Below are positions 56,053 through 64,000 of a stretch of DNA of 64,000 bases, piece after piece. Position 1 is the first letter of the stretch, and each line of letters opens with the position of its first letter. Under the pieces are notes generated by a model. It had not been told where the DNA came from. It was given only the letters and a program-made list of their open reading frames with translations, and did no database searches. A program made the translations under genes and the position numbers. The stretch comes from Chitinophaga ginsengisegetis (GTDB taxonomy: Bacteria > Bacteroidota > Bacteroidia > Chitinophagales > Chitinophagaceae), in assembly GCF_900168065.1 (NCBI RefSeq), contig NZ_FUZZ01000001.1:1054001-1118000 (forward strand), written 5' to 3'.

Positions 56053-56826
56053 CTAAAAGTATCTCTTTATAATCCGCAGATGATGCGTACGCAAACCTGT
56101 ATCCGCATTTATAATCCCTTCGTTATCTATCGGATCTATCCGTACCTTTCCGGAAGAATGGATAATTTCATGATCGTTCAGCAAAATACCAACATGCGTA
56201 ATCCGCCCCTCTTCATTGTCGAAAAAGGCGAGATCCCCCAGGCGCGCTTCCTGTAAAAAATCAACAATATGCCCCTGGGTAGCCTGCTGGTAAGCATCCC
56301 GCAAAAGCGGAATACCGGATAGCTTAAACACGTTCTGCGTAAAACCGGAACAGTCCACACCAAAAACACTGGAACCACCCCAGAGGTACCCGGTGTTCAG
56401 AAACTGCGTTGCAGCGCTTTTTAAGGCAGTAATATCTACAGGGGCGGGATGGGTAAGCGAAAGGGGCTTATCCTCAAATTTTACAGCAATAGTTCCCCAC
56501 TGCGTGGAAATATCGCTGTCGCTCTTCACCAGGCACCCAAATGGCACCAGCATAGGCTGGCCGTTCATGGTAACCCGGTTTACCCAGCCCGGAAAATAAT
56601 ACTTCGCAGGCGCCAGGTACAGCGGTTCATCTATTATTTCCAGGTGGGCAGTGGTGGCCCAGCCGGTATATCCGTCGTATTGGTTTTTCACTTTCACCCA
56701 GCCGTCGGGAGCTGTTTCGGTGATCTCCACCCCTGCTCCCCATAAGAGCTGGGAAATCATTTCGCTTTTATGTGAGGCAGTACTCCTTAATGGCGCAACT
56801 GGCACAATGACAATGGCGTATGGCAT
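56053..56826 (-). CDS. NlpC/P60 peptidoglycan endopeptidase with SH3 domains
   Basis: A 257-residue protein. An N-terminal SH3b domain (about 1-60, VKNQYDGYTGWATTAHLEI) and a second SH3-like domain precede the NlpC/P60 catalytic domain (about 130-257). The active cysteine is in FGVDCSGFTQNVF and the histidine in GRITHVGILLND. Such enzymes cut the gamma-D-Glu-meso-diaminopimelate bond. There is no signal peptide, so it may act in the cytoplasm on recycled muropeptides, like B. cereus YkfC-type enzymes. It is transcribed convergently with ppa. Confidence 0.9.
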   Translation of the reverse strand: MPYAIVIVPVAPLRSTASHKSEMISQLLWGAGVEITETAPDGWVKVKNQYDGYTGWATTAHLEIIDEPLYLAPAKYYFPGWVNRVTMNGQPMLVPFGCLVKSDSDISTQWGTIAVKFEDKPLSLTHPAPVDITALKSAATQFLNTGYLWGGSSVFGVDCSGFTQNVFKLSGIPLLRDAYQQATQGHIVDFLQEARLGDLAFFDNEEGRITHVGILLNDHEIIHSSGKVRIDPIDNEGIINADTGLRTHHLRIIKRYF

Positions 56827-56918
56827 ATTAATTGTATAAATCCCTTTTACTATTCAATAATCTTATGCGCTAAATGAACTTTTTCCGCTTTTGTACGTAA
56901 ATATAAAGTAATAAGTTT

Positions 56919-57494
56919 ATGCAACAACAGTTAACCAATTTATCGGACAAAGAGTTAATATCCCGCGCCAGGAAACAGCTTGACCGGGAGGCAGAAGGCG
57001 TATTGATGGACAGGTACAGTCATTTACTGGTTGCTGTGACAATTCCTTATCTGAGTAGCCAACCTAACCTCGACCCCAACATTGTTTTCCCCGCCCTGCT
57101 GCAAAGACTAAATGCCAGTCTTAAAACGCAAACCATCTACAAAGCCAACGAATGGATCCTGCATATACAGAAAGGATATCTCGGGAAACCTGAAAAGAAC
57201 ATCCCCTTCTATCCATCCCGCGACGGAAGAGACCTGCTGCATATCGAAAATACGGTAGACAAAGCCGCTACCAATATCATCGACCGCCAGGACCTCATTG
57301 TACGGCTGGAACAGGCCCTCCAACGGCTGAGTGCAGATGACAACGCACTAATCACGCAATTCTATCTTGAAAATAAATCCTTTGCCGACCTTACAGCTGC
57401 TACCGGACTTCCCAGGGAGAAGTTAAGATCGCAACTCAAAGCCGCCAAAGCAAAACTTGCCAAGTTATTCATGAACCAGGGATATGCAAAGTAA
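56919..57494 (+). CDS. Sigma-70 family RNA polymerase sigma factor (pair 1)
   Basis: A 191-residue protein of the ECF-like sigma group. The N-terminal half has the weak region-2 core ELISRARKQLDREAEGVLMD. The C-terminal part is a region-4 helix-turn-helix (LSADDNALITQFYLENKSFADLTAATGLPREKLRSQL, cores LSADDNALI and AKAKLAKLF). It overlaps the next gene, an anti-sigma-like protein, by 11 bases. Cognate pairing is therefore likely. The middle is unusual compared with the neighbouring sigma factor at 58650, so this is a divergent member. Confidence 0.75.
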   Translation: MQQQLTNLSDKELISRARKQLDREAEGVLMDRYSHLLVAVTIPYLSSQPNLDPNIVFPALLQRLNASLKTQTIYKANEWILHIQKGYLGKPEKNIPFYPSRDGRDLLHIENTVDKAATNIIDRQDLIVRLEQALQRLSADDNALITQFYLENKSFADLTAATGLPREKLRSQLKAAKAKLAKLFMNQGYAK

Positions 57495-58575
57495 CAAACC
57501 GAATAATGAGAAAGTACTGAAGATCTTTTCTGCCATCCGGTGCCTTAGCAGGGACCAGCTGCCCCGTTATATGGAAGGCAGGCTGACCGACGTGGAACGC
57601 CACCTGGTAGAACAACACCTCACCGACTGCGATCTCTGCTACGATGCATTAACCGCATTAGAGCAGGAAGAAAACACCGAAAGATACCAGGACCTTACCA
57701 ATAAGCTGCAACGCTATGTACAAAACAGCATACAGCCTGTTTCGCATGTGCAGAAAATAGCGCAATACACCCGCAAGGAAAAGAACAAGGAAAACATGCT
57801 CGCCTACTTCTGGATCATTGCCTTCATTGGTCTCGGTGTAGGCAGCGTGTATGTATTACGCGGACATATACGGAACCAGCCACCTGTACGCATCATGGCA
57901 TCATCAGTGCCGCAAAAAGACTCCGTACGTGAAGAAGTGGCAACGGGCGTTCCACTGGTAACAGCCGCAGAAAATAATGCCGGAACTACAACAACACCGG
58001 CTCCTGCTGCCACCCCTGCCACGCAAACATCCGCCAAACCAGCAACTACCCCGGTTCACCCCGACTCTGCCGCGCTGAAAAAAGCAGCCGCTTTAAAAGC
58101 CCTGCAAAAGAAAGCCGCAGCAGACAGTATCAGAAAACATACATTACTGCAAAAACAGGCCGATTCCCTGAAAAAGGAAACCGCCGATAAAGCTGCAGCC
58201 GCCAAAGCAAAAGAAGAAGAAAAAAAACCGGATCAAAAACCGGAACAGAAACCCGTTCAAAAAGAAAAAGAACAGGCGCCCCCACCGGAACCTGCTAAAA
58301 GAGAAACCCCCTCCACCGCTGTTAACAGTGATGAATACCTGTACAAAGCAGCAATGGTATACCAGCAACAGGGCAACCTCAATGAAGCCATTAGCAGGTA
58401 TAAGAGAATAGAATCCGTGAGCTCAGGCAAATACGTGGAAATGGCCCGCTATCAACTCGCTATCTGCTACCGCAGCAAAGGACAGGCAGGCAAAGCCCGC
58501 CGCATGTTCAAAGAAGTGATCCGGATGGATGGCTCCATGAAAGCCGCTGCCCAACAGGCATTGGATAGTATGTAA
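57484..58575 (+). CDS. Anti-sigma factor-like zinc-finger membrane protein with a TPR-type tail
   Basis: A 363-residue protein. The N-terminal part (about 1-65) has the ZAS pattern H-x3-C-x2-C in HLTDCDLCYDAL, as in zinc anti-sigma factors. A membrane helix follows (about 103-122, YFWIIAFIGLGVGSVYVL). Then comes a long Ala/Pro/Lys/Glu-rich linker (about 150-285), and the last 80 residues resemble two TPR motifs (YKAAMVYQQQGNLNEAISRY and YQLAICYRSKGQAGKARRMF). The cytoplasmic finger would hold the preceding sigma factor. The TPR tail would be outside the membrane and may sense a partner; that is inference. Confidence 0.72.
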   Translation: MQSNKPNNEKVLKIFSAIRCLSRDQLPRYMEGRLTDVERHLVEQHLTDCDLCYDALTALEQEENTERYQDLTNKLQRYVQNSIQPVSHVQKIAQYTRKEKNKENMLAYFWIIAFIGLGVGSVYVLRGHIRNQPPVRIMASSVPQKDSVREEVATGVPLVTAAENNAGTTTTPAPAATPATQTSAKPATTPVHPDSAALKKAAALKALQKKAAADSIRKHTLLQKQADSLKKETADKAAAAKAKEEEKKPDQKPEQKPVQKEKEQAPPPEPAKRETPSTAVNSDEYLYKAAMVYQQQGNLNEAISRYKRIESVSSGKYVEMARYQLAICYRSKGQAGKARRMFKEVIRMDGSMKAAAQQALDSM

Positions 58576-58610
58576 AAAATAAAATATCAAAATAATTATG
58601 GATTTTTGCA

Positions 58611-58635
58611 AATGCTGCATCTTAGATGCAGCATT
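58611..58635. terminator. Perfect 11-bp hairpin before the second sigma gene
   Basis: Stem 58611-58621 with 58625-58635 (core AATGCTGCATC) and a three-base loop. It lies 35 bases past the previous stop and 14 bases before the GTG start of the next sigma factor. A T-rich tail is short, so both termination and start-site control are possible. Confidence 0.5.
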
Positions 58636-58649
58636 CCATTTATTAGCCT

Positions 58650-59231
58650 GTGAATAATCCAGACATACAACAACTAACAGACCAGGAGCTACTGCAACGG
58701 TTCAAAGCTGATAATAACAGTGATTGGATAGGTGTGCTGTTTGACCGGTATGCCCTGCTTTTGCTGGGTATGTGCATGAAATACCTGAAGAATGAAGAAG
58801 ATGCACGCGACGCCGTGCAGCAAATCTTTCTCAAGATGTTATCCGACATCAACAGGCACGACATCCAGTATTTCCGGGCCTGGATCTACCAGGTAACAAA
58901 AAATTACTGCCTGATGCAACTCCGGCAGAAACATATGAAATACAAGGAAGAAATCTCCGATAAACATATGGGCGGTATTGCCGCTGATCCCGAAGATAAA
59001 CAGGTGTACCAGGAAAAGGATATCTTGCTGGAAAATATGGGGCAGGCTATGAGCCAGCTAAACCCCGAACAGAAAATCTGTGTTGAACTGTTTTACCTGC
59101 AAAAGAAATCCTATCAGGAAATTGCTGATCAAACCGGGTATAGCCTCCTCCAGGTTAAGAGCTATATCCAGAATGGAAAGAGAAACCTGAAACTTTTATT
59201 GGAAAAACAACAACGCGCAAACAAAAGTTAA
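58650..59231 (+). CDS. ECF-type RNA polymerase sigma factor (pair 2)
   Basis: A 193-residue sigma factor. Region 2 is well kept: LFDRYALLLLGMCMKYLKNE, DARDAVQQIFLKMLSDINRH and FRAWIYQVTKNYCLMQLRQKH. Region 4 has LNPEQKICVELFYLQKKSYQEIADQTGYSLLQVKSY (cores LNPEQKICVEL, IADQTG). It starts with GTG (MNNPDIQQL). The anti-sigma gene follows 17 bases downstream. It is clearly an ECF member and closer to the standard form than the sigma factor at 56919. Confidence 0.9.
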   Translation: MNNPDIQQLTDQELLQRFKADNNSDWIGVLFDRYALLLLGMCMKYLKNEEDARDAVQQIFLKMLSDINRHDIQYFRAWIYQVTKNYCLMQLRQKHMKYKEEISDKHMGGIAADPEDKQVYQEKDILLENMGQAMSQLNPEQKICVELFYLQKKSYQEIADQTGYSLLQVKSYIQNGKRNLKLLLEKQQRANKS

Positions 59232-59248
59232 TTTGCATCAATAGTGAT

Positions 59249-59602
59249 ATGAACGAGCATTTCAACGATATCTTTGTAACTACAAGCTGTCCTACGCAAC
59301 AGCAGCTGCTGGACTATGTACAGGGCAAGCTGTCTGCGGAAGAACAACATGAAGTAGAAATGCACCTGTCTGACTGTGAGCTTTGCAGTGATGCACTGGA
59401 AGGACTGGCTGCGATAAAAGATAAGGAGAAGATTCCAGGATGGATTATCGAAATGAAATGGAGTCTTCTTAAAAAATTACACAAACGATACAGGACCAGG
59501 AGAAAATCAGAAAATTATATATCCCTTGCCGTTATTATTCTCTGCATTCTTTTCTTACTGCTCGCATTGTTCTGGGCCTACCATTTCTCTATAAGACATT
59601 AG
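59249..59602 (+). CDS. Small zinc-finger anti-sigma factor
   Basis: A 117-residue membrane protein. The N-terminal finger has H-x3-C-x2-C in MHLSDCELCSDALEGL (residue about 42). A single membrane helix (about 94-112, VIILCILFLLLALFWAY) ends in a short tail. It is the simple form of the ZAS anti-sigma group and lies directly after its probable sigma partner. Unlike the pair-1 anti-sigma, it has no extracytoplasmic domain. Confidence 0.82.
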   Translation: MNEHFNDIFVTTSCPTQQQLLDYVQGKLSAEEQHEVEMHLSDCELCSDALEGLAAIKDKEKIPGWIIEMKWSLLKKLHKRYRTRRKSENYISLAVIILCILFLLLALFWAYHFSIRH

Positions 59603-59626
59603 CGGAGGGAAAATATTCCCTCCGCT
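59601..59626 (+). terminator. Terminator after the anti-sigma gene
   Basis: An 11-bp stem (59601-59611 with 59616-59626, core AGCGGAGGGA) begins in the stop codon of the anti-sigma gene. It is followed by a short T-rich stretch (GTATTTTG). It separates the sigma operon from the convergent deaminase gene. Confidence 0.72.
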
Positions 59627-59637
59627 GTATTTTGCAG

Positions 59638-60117
59638 CTAGTATAACTTCTTATCTCCCTTTTCTTTCCATCTCCGGAAAACATTCAACGCCTCAGGATC
59701 AGGTAAAGCAATCAGCGGAATCTTTTTATCCGTATGATCCTTCTCTATTTCCCGGTAAATAAACGAATCATCAAAATCAATTGCGGCGGCATCTTCCTTC
59801 GTATTGGCGTAGTAAACACGCTGCGGCCTGGCCCAGTAAATAGCGCCCAGGCACATCGGGCAGGGTTCACAGGAAGTATATATTTCGCAGTCGTGTAACT
59901 GGAAAGTACCCAGCCTCTTACACGCCTCGCGGATAGCCACTACTTCTGCGTGAGCAGTGGGGTCTGTACTTGTGAGCACCTGGTTCCAGCCCTCTCCTAC
60001 AATCTCATCGCCCCGCACTACGATCGCGCCAAAAGGACCGCCGTCACCGTTGTCCATTCCTTTACGCGACAAGGCAATGGCATGCTGCATAAATCTTCTT
60101 TCTCTTTCTCCCGGCAT
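59638..60117 (-). CDS. guaD: Guanine deaminase (cytidine-deaminase fold)
   Basis: A 159-residue zinc enzyme converting guanine to xanthine in purine salvage. The zinc-binding residues and catalytic Glu are in TAHAEVVAIREACKRLG (His, Glu) and TSCEPCPMCLGAIYWAR (two Cys). The C-terminal DDSFIYREI is typical of GuaD. The start at 60117 (MPGERERRFMQHAIAL) aligns with the family N-terminus. A longer frame to 60165 would run through a promoter box (60139-60146) and into the clpB terminator. Confidence 0.88.
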   Translation of the reverse strand: MPGERERRFMQHAIALSRKGMDNGDGGPFGAIVVRGDEIVGEGWNQVLTSTDPTAHAEVVAIREACKRLGTFQLHDCEIYTSCEPCPMCLGAIYWARPQRVYYANTKEDAAAIDFDDSFIYREIEKDHTDKKIPLIALPDPEALNVFRRWKEKGDKKLY

Positions 60118-60138
60118 ACGCTTACTTTTTGATTTATT

Positions 60139-60146
60139 CAAATTTA
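60139..60146 (-). promoter_or_regulatory. -7 box for guanine deaminase
   Basis: On the minus strand this reads TAAATTTG, an exact TAnnTTTG match, with TTTT 19 bases upstream as a -33 candidate (3 of 4). It lies 22 bases before the 60117 ATG and supports that start. Confidence 0.5.
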
Positions 60147-60165
60147 ACGAAAGCTGACCACACAT

Positions 60166-60195
60166 AAAAAAGCCCCGCGAAGAATCGCGGGGCTT
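60166..60195 (-). terminator. Terminator after clpB
   Basis: An 11-bp GC-rich stem (60170-60180 with 60185-60195, core GCCCCGCGA) with a four-base loop. On the minus strand it runs directly into six T (60166-60171), an excellent intrinsic terminator. It ends the clpB transcript before the deaminase gene. Confidence 0.88.
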
Positions 60196-60225
60196 ATCGT
60201 TAACTATGTATCGTCGTATTTAGAA

Positions 60226-62826
60226 TTACTTGTTTCTGATTACTACTACGCCATCAAACACATCAATCAACACTGGTTTGGATTTGTCAATATCGCCTGC
60301 CAGTATCTTCTTACTTAACAGGTTAATGATCTCCTTCTGGATGAGGCGTTTCAGCGGTCTTGCACCAAACTGCGGGTCGTAACCCTGTACAGAAAGATAT
60401 TCGAGCGCATAGTCTGAAAATTCCAATATCATGCCATTTTTCGCTACCATATCCTTCAGTTGCTGTAACTGAATGTTAATTATTCCCTTAATTTCACTTC
60501 TCAGCAATGGCTGGAACATAATCACTTCATCTACCCTGTTCAGGAACTCCGGACGGATGGTTTGTTTCAGCAATGCCATCACTTCTTCTTTCGTTTTATC
60601 TACTATCTCATCCCGGTTGGTATCGTTAATGTTTTCAAAATTTTCCTGGATGATATGGCTACCCATGTTACTGGTCATGATGATGATGGTATTCTTGAAA
60701 TTCACCACACGGCCTTTGTTATCCGTTAACCGGCCATCGTCCAGTACCTGTAACAAAATGTTAAAGGTATCCGGGTGTGCTTTCTCAATTTCATCCAGCA
60801 GTATCACAGAGTATGGTTTACGGCGTACGGCTTCTGTCAGCTGGCCACCTTCATCATATCCCACATATCCCGGAGGCGCTCCTACCAGGCGGCTCACAGA
60901 GTGTTTCTCCTGGTATTCACTCATATCTATACGCGTCATCATGTTCTCATCGTCAAACAGGTACTCGGCCAATGCTTTGGCCAGCTCTGTTTTACCAACA
61001 CCGGTAGTACCGAGGAAGATGAATGAACCGATAGGTCTGCGCGGATCCTGCAATCCTGCGCGGCTGCGGCGGATAGCATCAGACACTGCTATGATAGCTT
61101 CTTCCTGCCCTACTACACGCTGATGCAGCTCTTCTTCGAGGTGCAGTAATTTATCCTTTTCGCTCTGCATCATTTTTGATACCGGGATGCCCGTTGCCTT
61201 TGCCACGTTTTCCGCGATATCTTCCGCGTCTACTTCTTCTTTAAGAAGACGTTTGTGATTAGCAGATATTTTATTCAGCTCTTCTGTAAGATCTGTTACC
61301 AGTTTTTCCTGTTCTTTTATTTTACCATAACGGATTTCCGCCACCCGGCCGAAATCACCGTTACGCTCTGCCTGTTCGGCTTCCAGCCGCAGGTTTTCAA
61401 TGGCCGATTTGGCGTTCTGGATCTGGTCCACCACTTCTTTCTCTGCCTGCCATTTTGCTTTGAACGTATTCCTTTCTTCTCCCAGCCGTGCTATTTCTTC
61501 ACCCAGCTCACGTAACTTATCTTCATCATTTTCTCTTTTAATCGCTTCCCTTTCAATTTCCAGCTGACGGATCCTTCTTTCCAGTTCATCCAGTTCTTCC
61601 GGCATGGAATTCATTTCCAGCCTCAGTTTAGCCGCGCTTTCATCGATCAGGTCAATAGCCTTGTCCGGTAAAAAGCGGTCTGTTATATAACGATGCGATA
61701 ATTCTACCGCAGCAATAATTGCTTCATCTTTGATAAGTACGTGGTGATGACTTTCATATTTCTCTTTCAGTCCACGTAAAATGGAGATGGCATCTTCCAC
61801 GGAAGGTTCATCTACCAGCACCTTCTGGAAACGGCGTTCCAGGGCTTTATCTTTCTCGAAATATTTCTGGTATTCATTCAGGGTGGTGGCGCCAATGGCA
61901 CGGAGTTCACCTCTTGCCAGGGCCGGTTTCAGGATATTGGCAGCATCCATTGCGCCTTCCATAGCGCCGGCGCCTATCAGCGTGTGGATCTCATCTATAA
62001 AGAGAATGATCTCCCCATTGCTTTCGGCTACTTCTTTTACCACGCCTTTCAATCTTTCTTCAAACTCACCGCGGTATTTGGCGCCCGCCATCAAAGCGCC
62101 CATGTCGAGGGCATAAATGATCTTTGACTTCAGGTTTTCAGGTACGTCGCCGTTAATGATCCGGTGGCCCAACCCTTCTACGATGGCAGTTTTACCAACA
62201 CCGGGTTCACCCACCAGGATAGGATTGTTTTTAGACCTGCGGGAGAGAATATGCAGGGTTCTGCGGATCTCCTCATCACGGCCGATTACCGGGTCGAGCT
62301 TCCCTTCCCGGGCCATTTCGTTCAGGTTCTTGGCGTATTTCTGAAGGGTATTGTATTGGGTTCCGCCGCTCTGGGAATTAACGGTATCACCTTTACGGAG
62401 TTCCCGGATGGCAGCTTTGAGTCCCTTTTCAGTAAGACCGGCATCTTTCAGCAATTTGGCAGTATCGTCGTTACCGCCGAGGATGCCCAGGAGCAGGTGC
62501 TCCACGCTTACAAATTCATCTTTAAATTCCTTGATGGCTGCTCCTGCACGCAGGATCACGTTGTTGGCGTCGCGGCTGAGCGACTGACCGCCCTCGCCTC
62601 CCACCATACGTGGGTATTTATTGATCTGCTCATTTAACTTATTATTTACAAATGAGGTGTTTACATCATTCTTCTTTAATAAGTATTCAATCGGGCTATC
62701 TTCATCATTTAATAAAGCTTTGAGCAGGTGCCCGGTTTCAATAGACTGATTTTGATTATTAAAGGCCAGTTGCTGGGCCTGTTGCAGTATTTCCTGCGAT
62801 TTTATAGTGAAATTATTCAAGTTCAT
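60226..62826 (-). CDS. clpB: ATP-dependent chaperone ClpB
   Basis: An 866-residue AAA+ disaggregase that rescues aggregated proteins with DnaK. Domains run in order: N-domain (about 1-145), AAA1 with Walker [14 protein letters not shown] (near 205), the coiled-coil middle domain (about 410-525, [19 protein letters not shown]), AAA2 with [14 protein letters not shown] (near 610), and the small C-terminal domain. The start at 62826 ([18 protein letters not shown]) is the family N-terminus; the frame to 62901 is an extension. It has its own terminator. No clear heat-shock motif is visible upstream. Confidence 0.96.
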   Translation of the reverse strand: MNLNNFTIKSQEILQQAQQLAFNNQNQSIETGHLLKALLNDEDSPIEYLLKKNDVNTSFVNNKLNEQINKYPRMVGGEGGQSLSRDANNVILRAGAAIKEFKDEFVSVEHLLLGILGGNDDTAKLLKDAGLTEKGLKAAIRELRKGDTVNSQSGGTQYNTLQKYAKNLNEMAREGKLDPVIGRDEEIRRTLHILSRRSKNNPILVGEPGVGKTAIVEGLGHRIINGDVPENLKSKIIYALDMGALMAGAKYRGEFEERLKGVVKEVAESNGEIILFIDEIHTLIGAGAMEGAMDAANILKPALARGELRAIGATTLNEYQKYFEKDKALERRFQKVLVDEPSVEDAISILRGLKEKYESHHHVLIKDEAIIAAVELSHRYITDRFLPDKAIDLIDESAAKLRLEMNSMPEELDELERRIRQLEIEREAIKRENDEDKLRELGEEIARLGEERNTFKAKWQAEKEVVDQIQNAKSAIENLRLEAEQAERNGDFGRVAEIRYGKIKEQEKLVTDLTEELNKISANHKRLLKEEVDAEDIAENVAKATGIPVSKMMQSEKDKLLHLEEELHQRVVGQEEAIIAVSDAIRRSRAGLQDPRRPIGSFIFLGTTGVGKTELAKALAEYLFDDENMMTRIDMSEYQEKHSVSRLVGAPPGYVGYDEGGQLTEAVRRKPYSVILLDEIEKAHPDTFNILLQVLDDGRLTDNKGRVVNFKNTIIIMTSNMGSHIIQENFENINDTNRDEIVDKTKEEVMALLKQTIRPEFLNRVDEVIMFQPLLRSEIKGIINIQLQQLKDMVAKNGMILEFSDYALEYLSVQGYDPQFGARPLKRLIQKEIINLLSKKILAGDIDKSKPVLIDVFDGVVVIRNK

Positions 62827-63032
62827 ATGTGTTGTTTTTTCTCCTTTTTTGATGTTATCAAACGTCTTCTGGTAACAACAAACCATGATCCAATGTTGCA
62901 ACTCCGGAAATTATGACATATAAGGGAAAGGATTACTGCATTTTTAGCAGAAAATTAGTCCAGTAACTGCTAATTTTTCATTACAACCGCCCGGTTATTC
63001 CGGGTATATTTACCGTTTACCTATAATATGTT

Positions 63033-64000
63033 ATGAAAAATATATTTGCCTGTATCGTATATGCAGCACCGTTATTCCTGCTCTCCCCGGTGCTGGTAGC
63101 GCAAAAGAAGCCGGCTATACCATTGCTGGTATCCACACACCCTTCCGCAACGGCCGGCAAGCCGTCCATGAGTTTACAAGCCGCCGTTGCACAGGCCCAT
63201 GTATACCAGCAGCAACAACCCGGAAGAAGCGTTGAAATCCGGTTCCAGCCCGGTACTTATTTCCTGGACAGCACCCTGCTGCTGACTGCCGGCTATTTTA
63301 ACGGCAACGTTACCTTCCGGCCGGCCGGCAAACCGGGCACAGTAACCCTCAGCGGAGGGAAACCATTACAGCTGCGATGGGCTCCCTGGAAAAATGGCAT
63401 ATATAAAGCATCCGTAAACATTCCTTTTGAGTTCAGTCACCTTTATATTAACAACACACAACAGGTCCGGGCGCGCTACCCTAATTACGACAGCAGCGCG
63501 AAACATTACAACGGCACCGCAGCAGATGCGCTGAGCCCCGCCCGGATAAAAACCTGGCAGCATCCTGAAGGCGGCTATATACACGCCCTCCACCGGGCGG
63601 AATGGGGTGGCTATCATTACCGCATCACCGGTGTAAATGCAGATGGCACGCTGCAACTGGAAGGCGGCTACCAGAACAACCGCCAGATGGGTATGCACGA
63701 ACAACATCGCTTTGTAGAGAATATTTTTGAAGAACTGGACGCGGAAAAAGAATGGTTTTATGATAAAGCCACCCAAACACTTTACTATAAACCTGCAGCA
63801 GGTACCAACCTGCAAACAGCTATGGTAGTGGTTTCCAGGTTATCTGAAACGGTGGTAATGAAAGGAGATGCTGCGCATCCCGTTAAAGATATCACGTTTA
63901 AGGATATACGTTTTGCGCATACCAATGCCACGTTCATGGATACACGGGAACCGCTGCTGCGGAGCGACTGGGCCATTTACCGCGGCGGCACCGTACTGCT
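63033..64000 (+). CDS. Secreted right-handed beta-helix protein, N-terminal part (cut by window edge)
   Basis: The first 322 codons are present and the gene runs off the right edge. It starts MKNIFACIVYAAPLFLLSPV, a signal peptide ending near LVAQ. The mature part has GTYFLDSTLLLTAGYFNGNV, NIFEELDAEKEWFYDKATQT and LYYKPAAGTN, with periodic short strands (VKDITFKDIRFAHTNATFMD). This pattern is that of right-handed parallel beta-helix glycosidases, most like family GH141. The exact family and activity are inference. It begins divergently from clpB. Confidence 0.6.
   Translation, partial: MKNIFACIVYAAPLFLLSPVLVAQKKPAIPLLVSTHPSATAGKPSMSLQAAVAQAHVYQQQQPGRSVEIRFQPGTYFLDSTLLLTAGYFNGNVTFRPAGKPGTVTLSGGKPLQLRWAPWKNGIYKASVNIPFEFSHLYINNTQQVRARYPNYDSSAKHYNGTAADALSPARIKTWQHPEGGYIHALHRAEWGGYHYRITGVNADGTLQLEGGYQNNRQMGMHEQHRFVENIFEELDAEKEWFYDKATQTLYYKPAAGTNLQTAMVVVSRLSETVVMKGDAAHPVKDITFKDIRFAHTNATFMDTREPLLRSDWAIYRGGTVL

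Overview
The window looks like a Bacteroidetes chromosome, most likely Chitinophagaceae (Chitinophaga-like). The signs are Bacteroidetes -7 promoter boxes (TAnnTTTG), outer-membrane receptors with a carboxypeptidase-regulatory-like N-terminus, a fused NuoCD, DUF5723 and DUF4878-type proteins, gluconate-dehydrogenase-subunit-3/GMC oxidoreductase pairs, and frequent TTG starts. I see no rRNA, tRNA, CRISPR array, phage or insertion sequence. The window begins inside an AraC-type regulator and ends inside a beta-helix protein.

Layout. 1-4420: AraC-type regulator fragment, an MFS exporter, a TonB-like protein and a DUF5723 outer-membrane protein, leading into folC (4422-5711). 5713-7590: an ABC ATPase / DinB-YfiT / Nudix operon on the minus strand. 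7672-9329: a CAP-domain lipoprotein and class I fructose-bisphosphatase. 9469-13592: monofunctional aspartate kinase, a small lipoprotein and a TonB-dependent receptor. 13589-28150: the complete complex I operon nuoA-B-CD-E-F-G-H-I-J-K-L-M-N on the minus strand. 28403-30919: a CBS protein and a histidine kinase/response regulator pair. 31232-37306: a GH35 beta-galactosidase, two tandem GMC dehydrogenases and a Tat-type subunit 3. 37488-39334: an L,D-transpeptidase and two small or unknown proteins. 39335-40034: an intergenic region with an unusual inverted-repeat-bounded element. 40035-42372: tyrosine catabolism (hmgA, hppD).

43051-49663 carries a threonine-rich leader peptide followed by thrA (fused aspartokinase/homoserine dehydrogenase), thrB and thrC, a TPR lipoprotein and rpe. 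49644-52694 is a multi-PAS kinase with a CheY-like receiver. 52953-56826 holds purE, phoH, a DUF4878 lipoprotein, ppa and an NlpC/P60 hydrolase. 56919-59602 holds two consecutive sigma/anti-sigma pairs. 59638-62826 holds guanine deaminase and clpB, and a secreted beta-helix protein (GH141-like) runs off the right end.

Most of the window is housekeeping. The parts that deserve a second look are the threonine leader/attenuator before thrA, the 417-bp inverted-repeat element with its 11-bp-phased array, the paired sigma/anti-sigma genes (one anti-sigma fused to a TPR tail), and the GMC/subunit-3 dehydrogenase set beside a beta-galactosidase.
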